Source: Chiua virens
Taxonomy: Eukaryota; Basidiomycota; Agaricomycetes; Boletales; Boletaceae
Assembly (NCBI GenBank): GCA_019787685.1
Contig: JAHNUO010000058.1
Coordinates: 1-64,000, forward strand
Direction: 5' to 3'
Length of the DNA stretch: 64,000 bases
Shown here: positions 20,503 to 32,695 of the stretch, piece after piece
How positions within the stretch are numbered: the stretch's first letter is position 1
Layout of the letters: every line of letters starts with the position of its first letter
Notes under the pieces: generated by a model
Database searches by the model: none
Told to the model about the DNA's origin: nothing
What the model saw: only the letters and a program-made list of their open reading frames with translations
Translations under genes and position numbers: made by a program

Positions 20503-20682
20503 AAGTTTGATTACTCTCCTAAGGGGAGAAAGACATCTTATAGTAATATAAGCATGAAGTCACATAGTGTGTGAAGATTTTCAAACTCAGATATAACGTA
20601 GTCATGTATATCTTTGTTTGTACCACACAAGACCAAACATCCATTGGTAAATATGAGATCCTACATATGTCTCAAGTTACAA
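20503..20682. repeat. Right arm of the large inverted repeat
   Basis: Reverse complement of 19548-19722 with a modest number of differences. To its right, up to the solo LTR at 21265, I see no gene or clear repeat. Confidence 0.7.
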
Positions 20683-21264
20683 GTACAAAAACCATTACAA
20701 TGGGATGATTGATTTAAAATATGCTTATCTTGGGATCCTGTGGACCAAATCACATGACCCAGGAGCCATTTTGCAGCCAAGGGTAAGTACCATCTTTTGT
20801 CCCATCAGACCTAAGCTATATTCTCACCCTTGTTTGCAGTGTGCTTCATGCACTGCATTGCATTTAGTCATTGCAACAGTTTATGAAGTTATTGTACATA
20901 TGTATTGCTTGCCTTTGTCATACACAGTGGTAATCCATGATCCATGTGGATTCACCATCACCTGGAGCAATTTATAGCTGATTTTCACTTGCTTGATCTC
21001 CTCTTGTTGAAACTGAATCATCCTTGCAATTTATTAATGCCTTCCACACAGTATGACACTGCCTTCTTCATTTCATTTATGATTTCTGCAACCCAGACAT
21101 CCAATGTGGCCTGATGATGCTGTTCACTGGCAGCAACTATCACTTTGTTGTGACTGTTAATATCAGCCTAAAGATGTAAAATAGGCAAATGGTTGCCAAA
21201 TTGCTATAAAGATTAGCTATTTGTGCTTGTAAAGCACATTTTCATAACTTGTTATCACCACCTG

Positions 21265-21775
21265 TGTTACAATCACCCCTTTTGATGACTCATTTCACAG
21301 ACAATTATTTAATTTCCTCATGAATCAACCTAGACAATAACTTATTCTTCACCCCTACACCCCTATTACATTTCAGATCTTTCCATATCCCTTTCATAAC
21401 TTCACCATACCATACCTTATTCTTATGTCTCTATGATCTGATCTTCCATTCTGCCACACAAGGCTGTCTGCCTCATGTTAGGCTATACTCTGTCATAATG
21501 ACTCCCTCCAACTCACACCTTATCTTGTACCAATAGCACAACAAACTCTTATTTCTATCATAGCATTACACAAACAATTACAAACCTGTACAGTAGTATA
21601 TAAAGCCTAAGAGTGACTCTAGACTTGGAGGATCTTTAGTTAAATTCTCTTAGAGATTTTCTATTCTACTCAGTGGGAGTTGCCAGATTCTCTGGCTATT
21701 ATTCTTGTTCAACTTCTTTACTTGGTTAGTCCCTAGTCACAATAGCTGAACTTTTATTGAGTCTTGATTGTTTCA
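21265..21775 (+). repeat. Solo LTR, old, gypsy type
   Basis: A 511-bp LTR starting TGTTACAATC and ending GATTGTTTCA, flanked by ACCTG (21260-21264) and ATCTG (21776-21780), one transition apart. It shares blocks with the inner element's LTR (the Tgactc...cacaccttatc segment, a TATATAAAG box near 21600) but is much diverged and CpG-depleted. It interrupts an older large LTR. Confidence 0.75.
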
Positions 21776-21780
21776 ATCTG

Positions 21781-22870
21781 AATCCAAATTGATCTGTCTG
21801 TTTACCCAAATCTATTATTATCTGTTGGTTTGTATGCACATACTTGTCTGGATTAATATATCTGCACTCATATTGCTCAGGATTATTTTTCTTTTATTAT
21901 ATTTTTCTTTATTTGTACTTAGCATAGGCTTAGACCCCATCACACAGCCCTTGCAGGGACATTTTGATACCTCTCAAACTCTATGCTACAAGATTTTTCT
22001 TTTAATTTTATCTACTTAGGATGAGTCTGAGGTATTCCTGAGGACTATAAACAGTTTGTATTGATGCCAATTCATCAGCTTTGCCCATGTGCATTTATCT
22101 CATGACTTTATTTTCTGTTCTTTTCTTGTGTTTGTTGACCTGGATTTGAACAGCTGTGCATGTTTTCTCTTTGAATTGATCTGAATTTGCTTGGATTTAT
22201 TTCAGACTACTTAAATGATCATTTTCTGTCATTCACCAACTCTATTTAGATGCCCAATGGATTAAACAGAATCACATTCCTGTTATGATTTCATATACTT
22301 TTTATCTAACTTTTACTATACTTAGCCCTAGAAGACAAGTGATCACATGTATTTCATCATCATTTCCCTTTTTGTGCTCCTACATTAGTCCTGTTTCTTT
22401 CTGTCGCATGATCTAATGCATGTGACCACTTCATGGAACTTGCTGATTGGCTAATAACACTTTTCTCTTATTTTCAGACCCATTCCTATTGGATGATATG
22501 CTATCTTACTTCTTTTACACTATTGACTGATTATTCCCTCATCATCATACAATACTTATTTATATACTTTAGGCCAGACCTAAAGTCATAGCCAGACATT
22601 ATTTAAGTAGTAGGATTGCAACTGACTTACCTCAGTCTTATCCATTTATTCACTGTCTCTAAACAAGCTCTGAATTGAGGAAAGTCTTAACTACTCATCT
22701 TCATTATCACACATTCATATTGTCTTGCCCTATTTTCTTGTTGACTTTGATTCTAGTTTGGTTTTGTAATAATTCCTTCATTTCTTTTCATTTCTTTCAA
22801 TCCCCCTAAGTCTTGCACTTCAGCTGGGATTCATTATCCTCATCATGTAATGGAATCAATGGGGATATCC
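21781..22870 (+). repeat. Degenerate copy of the 1.36-kb LTR family
   Basis: Matches the reverse complement of the young LTR at 31127-32490 in blocks: TGATCTGTCTG, the segment with CACACAGCCCTTGCAGGGAC (near 21940), the TATAAA region near 22045, CATTCACCAACTC, and TTTCAATCCCCCT...CAGCTGGGATT (near 22800). It is nearly CpG-free and interrupted by a solo LTR at 22281-22771. Outer ends are not resolved. Confidence 0.7.
22281..22771 (+). repeat. Solo LTR inserted in the old large LTR
   Basis: 491 bp starting TGTTATGATT and ending TTTTGTAATA (CA mutated to TA), flanked by ATTCC at 22276-22280 and 22772-22776. It contains the CCTATTGGATGATA block and a TATTTATATAC box also found in the inner element's LTR family. 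Confidence 0.75.
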
Positions 22871-22871
22871 T

Positions 22872-24049
22872 TGACCACTGAGGTTAAAATGACATTGATC
22901 TTTGGGATGACAAGAGAAATCACATTTCTGATCATGAATCAATTGAGTCTATTGAGTTTGAATGAATTCAAGATTTTCTTCTTCTCTACACTGTTGAGAA
23001 AACACTGATTATACTTTTCAAATTTTAAATTGTGCTTGAGAGTGTTAGTTTGTATGTATTCTATGAACACTGCATGACCCTCCTATTCCATGTTGCAGTA
23101 TGCATTCAGTATGGCATCCAGTCCCATAGCTTCTGGTGCTAATGTATGGATGTTTTCTTGTCTGTTCTTACCCTTTACACCAGCTTTTCTCTTGCCTTTG
23201 AGGTTGATGCTTGACATGTTGATTTATACATAAATGATGGGATAACAAGATAAGTAAGAGAAACAAAGGATGCAAAGAGAGAAATTGATTGACATGCATT
23301 TCTGGCAATGTACAGGTCTTCATTGGTATATTTTCCCCATATTATCAACATAACATATTTTTGTATCTTTGTCTAGAAATTTTCAATATAATATTATTTA
23401 TATTACTTACATATCTTTCCTGACTTCTTGCATCCATTACATAGCATTATCAAAATACCATACTATCTCTGTGGTCACTTTTGATACCTGAATTCCAGCA
23501 TTTCTGACAGTTGCTTCAACACTATCTGACAGAATAGATTGGTTCATATCCATATCTTATCTCTTATCTCATCAATTAATCCATTAAATATCTTATTCTA
23601 CATTTTCTCTCTTATTGATATCTATATGCCTTATGAGTTACATAGAATTCATCCTCTTATTGTGAACACATAATCTACATTTTGTACTCATCCCAGATTG
23701 TGTGCTTATCTTTTATAATATATCTCCTGTGTTATGCACAATCTATGCAATTTCTACTCATCCAAGATTGTATTGGGAAATATGTAACCATATGTGCATT
23801 TAGGAAATTACATTTATAGTTTGTACAATTATTGATTCAATATTTTATCTATTCATCCTTTGATTTGTGCATTATTACTTTGTTTCATATTGTACAGTTT
23901 ATACCTATACTTTGCATCCTTTTAAATTTTCTATCAATATTCTCAATTCTTCATCTTCTTTAGTCAGAACCCTGGTCTAACCTGGATTCCCATACAAAAG
24001 TAGCTATATAATTCTGCTAAAACTCCAAGTGGTGCCTCTTAAGCCCAGA
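22872..24049. other. AT-rich, CpG-poor DNA without recognised features
   Basis: No open frame beyond about 60 codons and no repeat partner found in the window. Composition suggests decayed transposon sequence. Confidence 0.45.
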
Positions 24050-24610
24050 ATTGAAGGTCTTCTATGCATCTATACAGAAACTAGTGTTTCCTGAATAGAA
24101 ATTGTTTCTAGCTTCCTTTAAAGTGTTTTATCCAGTTTTAGCAGGCTGCACCATTGAGGCTTGGTTAAACCAGACCAAACTACCCCTCCCTTGCTCATCA
24201 CTTTTACAGGGAGGATAAGAGCCCCTTTGCAACAAATTATGTTTCTCTCCATTTGTGCAGATGAGATCTAACTCTCATGGTTAAATGAGTTTTGAAGTGA
24301 AAGAAGTAGTTTATATACCATAATGTCTTTGTTGAAGTAATAGAAAAGTGCAGGTGGATAGAAGACAACTATACCTAAAGGAACTTCAAATATTAGCCCT
24401 AGCTCTCAGAAGACAAGCCATGAGCACACATAATACACCAGCAATGTTTTTATGGTCAGCATGTGGTTTGGCGTAAACTCTTGGAAGTCTATAAGCAAAA
24501 GAAAAGTTTAGGCAGAAATTAAAAAAGAGCTCAAAATTAAACTCTACTTCCTTCTTCCTTCAATAGTCCCTTATAAAGTCAAACCTGGCTGCACATCCTG
24601 GAAAATATAG
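24050..24610 (-). pseudogene. Decayed copy of a repeated gene (partner at 32.7 kb)
   Basis: On the minus strand near 24130-24220 the sequence encodes QGRGSLVWFNQASMVQ followed by a stop, closely matching the open frame at 32696-32956 (QGRGSLVWFNQANMVQ). Nucleotide similarity continues downstream of the coding part, with a shared GCAGAAATT...AAAAAGAGC block (24505-24540 and 33270-33300) and a shared CCTGCACATCCTGG-like end near 24590. Frames are broken. The family is not recognised. Confidence 0.6.
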
Positions 24611-25074
24611 CCTAGGTTGAAGAGGCTAGGAATCAACCATAGATAGTCTCATATATATGTATATACAATTTTCAATCATTACTTTACCCAGATTTTGGTT
24701 TTTAAATTGTAATTACAATTACCCCAGGCTCTGTATAATATCCAACACTTGCTGTTTGTTTTGATATGGATGGCTTTTATACTTGGTTGTTATGAGCCAG
24801 CATCCCCTATTGATGTTAAACTTGCTAGAAAGAAGAATGTGGGTAAATAGTATGAAAAGAATAGTACATTGTTCTCTCTTCTCCTCTAGAATGCATTAAC
24901 CTAATTTCTATATCGTGTAGCTGCCAAGGGGATCACATATTTGGCCTTGTGCCATTTTGGTCTAGCCACACCCTGCACCAACCATCTCTTCCATGCTCAC
25001 ACATGGGGAACTGATGTTGCCCATTTGGACAAGGCTACAATCCAGAGTGCTTATGAAGCTGTTCAGGGATATCC

Positions 25075-25345
25075 TACTCAGTGGGAATATCACTCTGGCC
25101 TCCAGCATGTTATTCTTGGAGGGACATACACACTGTCAGATCTCAATTAGTCAGCATTATGCCCATGTCTGGCTATCCTTCTTGGAAGGACATAACATAG
25201 TCAAGAGAGACAATATCTTATAAATATAATCCCTGTGTGCAGTTGTCCTTCCAAGAGGGACATATACTTTGTGATACAAAGAAGACATAATATAACAATT
25301 CTTCCCATATATGAGTATCCTTTCTAGAGGGACATATCATGAGTA
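25075..25345. repeat. Degenerate tandem repeat, about 70-bp unit, four copies
   Basis: The core GGGACATA recurs at 25121, about 25187, 25257 and 25329 (spacings 66, 70 and 72 nt), preceded in each unit by a TATCCTTCT-like segment. Otherwise CpG-poor DNA with only short open frames. Confidence 0.7.
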
Positions 25346-25576
25346 TAATATCAGAAGAAGAAAAAAACACTAGACCATAGGGAATGTAAAATGTGCTCAC
25401 AACCTAGTGATCATGTCCATCAACTATCTAGGTATGGTAGTAACTGGCTTTGCATTTAAGACAGGCATGTTGATATTGTTTGTCATTGTGATACCAGCTT
25501 GAACAAGTACCCTGGCATCCAAATCCAAGTATATTGCAGGATCAATGTTTGGATCAATCATGGTTGTTCCACATTG

Positions 25577-26018
25577 TAAAACAACCTAGAACAAGGCCTA
25601 GACTGTAAAGTGTAGAGGTATAGAGGAGAGGTGGTTTAGTCCAGTTAAAGAGGCAAAAACTCCAAGAGAACTTTGTTAGAGCTCTCTGGTCTTAATTCAC
25701 GGGGTTTGTATATTGCATGGATGTCAGAGTTCTAAGCTGAGTCTGAACTATATAGATAAGCATGAAGCATCCTATTGGATGATAAAATGTAAATCATAAT
25801 AAGTCATAAATAAGAGCATAGCCGTGCACAGGAATCTGGTGGTGATAAGAGATAAGAATGACAGTGTGTAATAACACATGTGATGCATGAGACATATTGT
25901 GGCAGCCAATCAGGTATGATCCTTTGAATATCCTTGACAGGAGGTAAAGTATACATAATGTCTTTAGAAAAAATTGAAGGTATAATCCATTAAGGGTTGA
26001 AACATTGGAATTGTAACA
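25577..26018 (-). repeat. Solo LTR of the inner element's family, diverged
   Basis: A 442-bp relative of the 432-bp LTR with start TG mutated to TA (TAAAACAACC) and end TTGTAACA, flanked by CATTG (25572-25576 and 26019-26023). It retains the AACTTTGTTAGAGCTCTCTGG block that includes the self-priming sequence. Confidence 0.88.
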
Positions 26019-26023
26019 CATTG

Positions 26024-26591
26024 TGGCCTAGATATGGGAGGTGTTGATCCAAAGTTCCTTGCTGGCATGGGTTTGGATACTCACTCTTTCTGTTACTTGA
26101 GTTTCAAGTTGAATGGAAGCTAGGAAGGGTCATGGTATTGAGTGATTGTGTTGGGAGAAACCAGGGCCACATCCAAGTTGTCCAAGTCTATCATGGTGGT
26201 AGGCTTTTGAGCTGATGATGCACTGATTGTGGTTGCAGGGGCCTTCTTCACTGTAAAGGAATTCCTGAACCTGCTTGTCCCTGTACCTCCTGAAGCTAGA
26301 AACTGTTTTGGTTTGATCAAGGTGTTGACTGAGTCTCAGTCACCACATTTGTGCTTGCTATTACTGGACTTAGACCCTGTTGTTTCCCCTGGGCCATTGG
26401 CAATGCATTCTCCAGTCATTTCTCTTCTATTGATGTTGATAAGATCTCTTTAGGGCTCTATAGGGTGCTGAGAGATTGCCAGTGTGTGGAGGAGGGGCAA
26501 AGGGCACTGTAGCAGGAGAGCATACAGGCAGGGGTGTATTAAATTAGGTTTCTTGGTCCATCCTGTCTTATCACTTATTGCACAAATTAGC
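26024..26591. other. No recognised gene
   Basis: Short open frames on both strands (for example 26120-26320 minus, 66 codons) without domain signatures. CpG-poor. Confidence 0.4.
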
Positions 26592-26596
26592 TTATG

Positions 26597-27895
26597 TATT
26601 AGAGATTATGTGACTCAGAGGTAGCCAACTTCGGATCTCCAGAGTTGTAGCATCAGACAGGACTTGGCTTCACTGTATGTGATGTGCCCTTGTCACAGTC
26701 TGTCCCTGCATTTATGGATGTGCAGAGAACAGAGGTCGAAGTAAGACTCAACATATAAAGTGAAGTTGAGCGGAGTAAAAACCATCAAGGTCTTCTCAGA
26801 GTGTTTGGAGTGAGTCATACAAATAAACTAATATTCAGACTGAAGTTACAATCAAAGTAACTATAATTTATATAATTGGAGGAAACTGAATGATTAGTCA
26901 TGGAGCAAGGAAATGAATAATACAGAGAAACAGAGAATGACTAAATGCTAAGTAAGACAGTGTAGGAGTCAGATACTCCTTACAGTTGCAGGATACCTTT
27001 TTCCCACTCTCCATCATATCCTATCACCTCTTATCCCATCTGCTATCAACTTTGTGCCAGTCTGGTTTTATTTCTAGCATTTACAGATCATCCAAACCCA
27101 ATCTGAGTCCAATCTGAGTCAACACAATCCAATCCAGTTTCATCATACATATTCTACTTCATCCGATTTAACTCATCCTATTTGATTTGGCCTTATTAAG
27201 GTTGTTCCTATCATAATATCTTTCTTTCATTTCATTGTCTACAAGGTTTGACATTCCTTTTCTTAAATACTCACCCTATGTCAAACCTGTATACTTACCT
27301 AGGGTCAGATTGCCTTTAAAAGTCCTGGGTTGTGCCCAGGACTATAAAACCATGTTTTCTAACATTAAATATTATCTTTCTGCATTCAGAAGGTCACCTA
27401 CCTACTCTCCTGTGTGTGAGTAGGCAGGATATTGTTCCTTTTGCCTTATCCTATCATTCCTTCATGTCTTATCTCCTTAAATCAATTTCCTCATTGCCTT
27501 GACTCCACCCAGATACTTTCCATCAACCACTTTTCATTCCAGATTGTTCAGCAGCCTCTAGGACTCATAGACAAACCCAAATCCTTCAATCCCTTCGAGT
27601 ATGACCCCCCTTGGGACAAACCTATTGCCCCACCTTTCTTCTCACCACCTATTATTTGTCTTCTACAATAAATATCTGGAAACTACATAACTGGAGGTAA
27701 TTGGGTACTGAGGAAGCTGGAGCTGTGCTTGTAAGTGAGGCACAGGTTTATGTACTAAAACAAAAGATGAACATATATATGTAACAGAAGGTCCAGGGTT
27801 ATGGAGTTGTGTCCTGAGGAAGATCAACCCAGAGTTAGTATCTAAGAGAGTCAGAGTTGTATCCAGAGGAACAAAGAGTGGAGTGGTATATGACA
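26597..27895 (-). repeat. Solo LTR of a third LTR family, with an internal insertion
   Basis: Ends match the LTR at 28237-28728 (left part 26597-26950, right part about 27690-27895) and the whole is flanked by TTATG (26592-26596 and 27896-27900). The start is TA for TG. About 0.8 kb of unrelated sequence lies between the halves. That insert has no identified termini and holds only short open frames. Confidence 0.75.
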
Positions 27896-28236
27896 TTATG
27901 CCACAATTTGCCATCAAATCTCACCAAATCATTATATAAAGGTAGTGAGTGTCTATTGTTCATATACAACCAAAGAAGGAGAGCCTGATGAGTTCCTAAC
28001 CTAAATTGTAAAGGAGTGGTATACCATACCAATTGATAAACATGGCAAATCCAGAATGGTATATCAAACTGATTCAGGAGATATTGATAAAGTGACAATG
28101 ATAATGCATGGATACATCATCAAAAGGAGTTATCACCCATCTCAAAATTGCCAAGGTTTACAAACACATATTCCATGCTTGTGACAGATTAAACTTACCC
28201 TTAGTCTGACATGAAACACAGTGAAAACCTTAAGAC

Positions 28237-28728
28237 TGTTAGAGACCATGCAACTCAGAGGTAGCCAACTCTGGATCTCCAGAGTTGTAGCGTCGGACAG
28301 GACTTGGCTTTACCATATGTGGTGCGCCCTTGTCACAGTCTGTCCCTATAGAAGACCATCAAGGACTTCTTAGTGTGTTTGGAGTGAGTCATACAAATAA
28401 ACTAATATTCAGACTGAGGGTACAAAGTCAGGGTACTACAGTTTATATACTCAGAGTAGAATGGAGATTAGTAATGGAGTTGGTAAGAAACTGAGTAAGA
28501 CAGGAGATCGGGAAACAAGATAACTGGAGGTAAGTCAGGTACTGAGGAAGCCAGAGCTGTGCTCATAAGCGAGACACAGGTTATGTACTAAAACAAAAGA
28601 GGAAACATATATATGTAACGGAGGTCTGGGGTCACAGAGTTGCATCCTGAGGTAGATCGACCCAGAGTTATCGTCTAAGAGAAATGGAGTTATATCCAGA
28701 GAAACAGAGAACAGAGCAGTATATGACA
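28237..28728 (-). repeat. LTR of the third family, uninterrupted
   Basis: 492 bp, TGTTAGAGACC to TATATGACA. No matching 5-bp duplication is visible, and on its right the minus strand reads a short purine-rich run (AAAAGGGAAATAC) directly before it. It is probably the 3' LTR of a minus-strand element whose body has been lost. Confidence 0.7.
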
Positions 28729-28867
28729 GTATTTCCCTTTTATGCCTAAACCCTTGAAGGCCTTTAGTGAAGAACAATAGTCAAAGTGAAGTCAAAGCAT
28801 GAACAAAGCATGAGTGGAATTGATGGATGTGCAGAGTTTGAATTTGGAGTGTGGGTGGCATGCTCTG

Positions 28868-28875
28868 TATATAAG
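28868..28875 (+). promoter_or_regulatory. TATA box upstream of the decayed Cys-pair gene
   Basis: TATATAAG 51 nt before the ATG at 28919, suggesting the gene copy arrived with its own promoter. Confidence 0.45.
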
Positions 28876-28918
28876 TCCGGCAGATGGCTGTTTCATTCCT
28901 TAGCCATTAATTCCAACC

Positions 28919-30256
28919 ATGTCCAATATCAGCACTATCAAGGAGTGGGACAATGCACATCTCAAGGAGTGTGATGATGACAATGATGAGGTGTTTAATG
29001 CGAAGGCGATGGAGCAGCGATGATAGATCAAGACATGGAGGAAAGCAGAGGAGTGGAAGAAAGCAAAGGAGTGGAGGAAAGCAGAGGAGGCTGAGGAGGT
29101 GCATAAGGCTGAAGAGATGAGGCATGAGGCACGAGAGGTCAAGGAGGCCAAATGAAGGGTGAGTGGTCTGCTCTGTCTGGCTTCTGGAGCTGATGAAGTT
29201 GATAGGCTAAGGAGGTCCAAGTGGAGCAGAGTGCTCCCAAGGAGAAGGGCAAGGAGAAGGAGAAGATGTGAGGGTCAGAGTGGGAGGTGTGCACTAGGTG
29301 CGAGGACCGAGGCCTGGAGTGTGTGCTGGGCATGGGAAGGAAGCTGATGGCTTGCGAGCCTTGTCAAGATGCCAAGGTGAAGTGTGAGAGGCCTGGAGAG
29401 GAGGTGACAAAGAAGAAGGTGCACCAGAGGAAATGGGTAGAGGATTCAGAGAAGGTGCTGAAGTCAAAGAAAAAGGTGAGGACTGAGTCATTGTCTGCTG
29501 GTCTAAGCAGGGCTCAAGGCTCATCTCTCTTGGAGACATTCATGCAGGCGGCAGAGTCATGGGTGGGAGTTGTGAAGCAGATGACAGAGGCTGTGAAGGA
29601 TCTCCAAGCAGCAATGAGGTTGCAAAACAGGCGTCTGGATTACCAGAATGCTCTGCTATTGAGGCTTGTGGAGCTGAAGGTAGAGGAGGTGTATGGAGCG
29701 AAGTTGGAGGAGTCAGATGACAAGAATGTCGATGTGGAGGTAGGTGAAAAGGAGCTTGTGGAGATGGGCACTGTAACAACCTAGCACAAACATGGACTAT
29801 AAGGGAACTTGCAAGAGGTTGTAGTCAGTGTTAAGAGGATGAATGCAAGTGAGTCCTAGATAAAGACATGAGGAAACAATGCTGTAACAATGTGGTAAAA
29901 GCATGTTATGAGATAAGCACTACTTTAATAATAGATATGAGTCATATGGAATCATAGATAAGAGATAATGTGTGAATACACATGTGTTGTGCATGGATTA
30001 TGACAGTGTGTGATAACACGTGTCTAATGATAATAATATAAATATTATAATGTGGTAGCCAATGGGGTTAGGTCCTGAGGACAGCCTTGACATGAGGCAA
30101 AGTGTGCTGTAATAGATAATAAAGTATCTTGTATAATGGAGTAGAGCTTGAGTAGGAAGGCAAAAAGATAATGAGTGAAATGTGATTGTAACAGGCACGG
30201 AGATGGAGATGGGTGATTTGGCGGATGTGGAGGGAGAAGTATGTAGAGTAGAGTAG
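28919..30256 (+). pseudogene. Decayed coiled-coil / paired-cysteine protein gene
   Basis: Starts at ATG 28919 (MSNISTIKEWDNAHLKE), then two adjacent stops (TGA TAG near 29020), a long Lys/Glu/Ala-rich helical stretch (KAEEWKKAKEWRKAEEAEE), a frameshift, and a segment open from 29287 with paired cysteines (CTRCEDRGLECV, then CEPCQDAKVKCERP). A second helical segment (LRLVELKVEEVYG) and an acidic tail follow. A solo LTR at 29772-30193 interrupts the tail; joined across it, the frame ends at TAG 30254-30256. From memory, Agaricomycete genomes hold large families with this architecture (charged helix, CxxC...CxxC), often near transposons. Their function is unknown. Confidence 0.6.
29772..30193 (-). 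repeat. Solo LTR inserted in the Cys-pair gene
   Basis: 422 bp, TGTAACAACC to GATTGTAACA, flanked by GGCAC (29767-29771 and 30194-30198). It shares the CAGCCTTGACATGAGGC and AGCCAAT blocks with the inner element's LTR, so it is a diverged relative. It restores the host frame exactly when removed. Confidence 0.85.
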
Positions 30257-30511
30257 AATGTACTTATGAAGTTACAAAAAGCAACAAAGATATAATTCTT
30301 GGAGGAAAATAGAGTGAGTGGAGATGGAAGTGTGAGGAACAGGAGGTCCATATCCCCCTCTTAGGCTAGACGTCCCAACATTTAGCAGCAGAGGTGGACG
30401 AAGGAGCTCAGGGGTATGAAGGAGGAGGGAGTGAGTGCCTTTCAAGGTAGTCCAGGAAAGAACAGTATACATACATGCCATAGCCACCAGAGATTACACT
30501 GAAAAAGAGTG
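30257..30511. other. Possible remnant of an LTR junction
   Basis: Contains TATCCCCCTC at about 30350, resembling the reverse complement of the polypurine tracts seen next to the other minus-strand 3' LTRs. No matching LTR pair was found. Confidence 0.3.
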
Positions 30512-30775
30512 AGTACAACATTTGCCTGCCTGATTTGTGTGAACAAAAGCACCACAAGCTGCAGCACTAGATGTAGTCTGTCATATTTTATCACTGTGCT
30601 ACTCTCTGAAAACATATGTCATGGCTACCACTGGGTAGCTATACTGAAAGATGCCAAGTACAACATCTATCTGCCTGATTTATGTGAACAAAAGTACCAC
30701 AAGCTATAGTCCTAGATGCAGTTTGTCATATCTTTTACTGTGCTACTTTCTGAGCAAGTATATTATGGCTACCAG
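30512..30775. repeat. Tandem duplication, about 145-bp period, two copies
   Basis: The unit beginning AGTACAACAT at 30512 recurs at about 30657 (shared GCCTGATTTRTGTGAACAAAAG and CTGTGCTACT blocks). From 30776 to 31121 no feature was recognised. Confidence 0.7.
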
Positions 30776-31126
30776 CAGCCTCAGCTATTGACTGCATGTT
30801 TACCAACCCTCCCAGTAGCTACATTTCTGGATCAATAGTCCAATCATAGTGATATAAAATGATGCTTTTGGTGCCATGTATAATGTCAGATAATGCCTTG
30901 GCAAAGTCTCATGGATTTCCTGATGCTATAGCCTGTACTAGCTAACTCACCTTGAAACCCTTGATTTCAGGTTTGCCCTTTGTCTCACTATGGTGATTGT
31001 TTGAGTTATCGCAGCCACAGCAATACAAAGGTTACTTTGAGTTTACATGAGGCTCTACCTGGGACTATTGGAACAGTGTTCATATAGTTAAATGTGGACA
31101 AGCTATTGTTTGTATGTACTGCAAAT

Positions 31127-32490
31127 TGTTATGGCCAGGTAGGGCCTAGCGTAGATGCAAAAGCGCTAAGTACCAAGCGGCTGCAATAACTCAAACAACC
31201 ACCACTTGATACGTGGCGCTGAAGGTAATAAATCCCAGCTGTAGTGCAATACTCAGGGGGATTGAAAGAATAGAAAAGAGGGTGAAGGAATGCGATTCCG
31301 TTCGACCCAGGGACAACACTGAGTTGGTGAACGACAAGAAATGGTTTTTGAGTAGTCTGAGATGAATCCGGGGCGAATCCGGATTAAAATGGATGGAAAG
31401 GCAGACACGGCAATCCAAATCTGGATCGATAAAACACGAGGAGAGTGAGAGAAAACGAACGTCAACCGAAAACGATGTGAGACAGATGTGCACAGGCAAA
31501 AGCTACTGTATTTTTGTCAATACAGTGAATTTATAGTCCTCGGGAATACCCTCAGACTTGTCCTAAGTAAGGATAATGATAAAAGAAGAAGGTTTTCATA
31601 TGGTATAAAGTTTAAGAGGCACCCGAATGTCCCTGCAAGGGCTGTGTGACGTGGTCTAGCCAATGCTAAGTATGAATAAGGAGCATCAAAAATAAAATAA
31701 AAGAGTCCGAGGCAAAACGGGCACGGATACAGCAATCCGGATGAGTTTGCACAAGCAGACAGATCAGGATCGGGTGACAATGGGGTGCAGAAACATGCTA
31801 TGCGAGCACAGTGAATACCTATTCCCTACAGCGCGCTGTAGAGTTCAAGGAGGGTTACTGGTCAGCGGATTGCTACCAGTGAGACAAGTTAGAACTTAGG
31901 ACGTTGCCTAAGAGCGTCCAGTTGGGAGTCTATACCCGAAGGACCGAGACTGCCCCTTGCGATTGGGGTGGACTGAGATGCTGGACATTGGTCGCAGCGA
32001 CGAGGGATGGCTTAGGTTAAGCCCGAAGAGGAGCAGTGATACTAGCTAGATTGCATAGATCAAGACTAAGGTACAGGAGTATCACTGTGCAGTATTTATA
32101 CTACGAAAGTTGTGCATGGACCAATAGTCCAAAAGGGTGGCCAGGAAGAGCGGAACAGTCAAAGGGCCAAAGGGAGTTGTATGGGGCGGGAGCACTGGAC
32201 AGACGAAAGTATAAAAGGTAAAATGTGGAAGCTGTCCAAATGACAGCGGAAATGAAAGTGATCCCTACCGGATCAAGAAGCGGAAGGAAGGAAGCAACGA
32301 CAGAACAACGGGTTGGGCCGGAGTTGCATAATCGGATCAAAGAGAGAAAAGGTAAACAGGGCAAAGGGTTAAGCCCTTGCTGAGTAATCCGAAGCAAGGG
32401 TAAGCCTTGCGGATTGAATGTAGGAGGTACCTGTAGTACTGAGCATAGTGAAAGTAGCAAAGAAAGCAAAGAAAAAGATGAATCGTAACA
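31127..32490 (-). repeat. Large solo LTR (1.36 kb), recent
   Basis: Begins TGTTATGGCC, ends AATCGTAACA and is flanked by CAAAT (31122-31126 and 32491-32495). No internal terminal repeats, primer site or coding region were found, so it behaves as a single very long LTR. The minus strand has a CTATAAATTC box near 31530. It still carries many CpGs while all surrounding DNA has lost them, which marks it as recent. An ancient relative lies at 21781-22870. Confidence 0.8.
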
Positions 32491-32695
32491 CAAATTACCT
32501 CACTAGTCATGCCAAGCCCAGGCCACCACTCTGACTTGGCTAATAAATTTAAATCATAATGTCAGCCAGAAAAAGCTGATGTCAGCTCAGCATTAGCCAA
32601 GTCACAGAAGCACTACACTTAGCACTGCTACACATTTTTATATATTTATATTTTCACATAGCTTGAACAAGTAACTAGGCAGGTAGCTTTGAGGG

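Noticed and set aside
25075..25345. CRISPR-like array (repeats with spacers)
   Set aside because: Four degenerate 70-bp units with no constant short repeat, in a eukaryotic genome; a decayed tandem repeat explains it.
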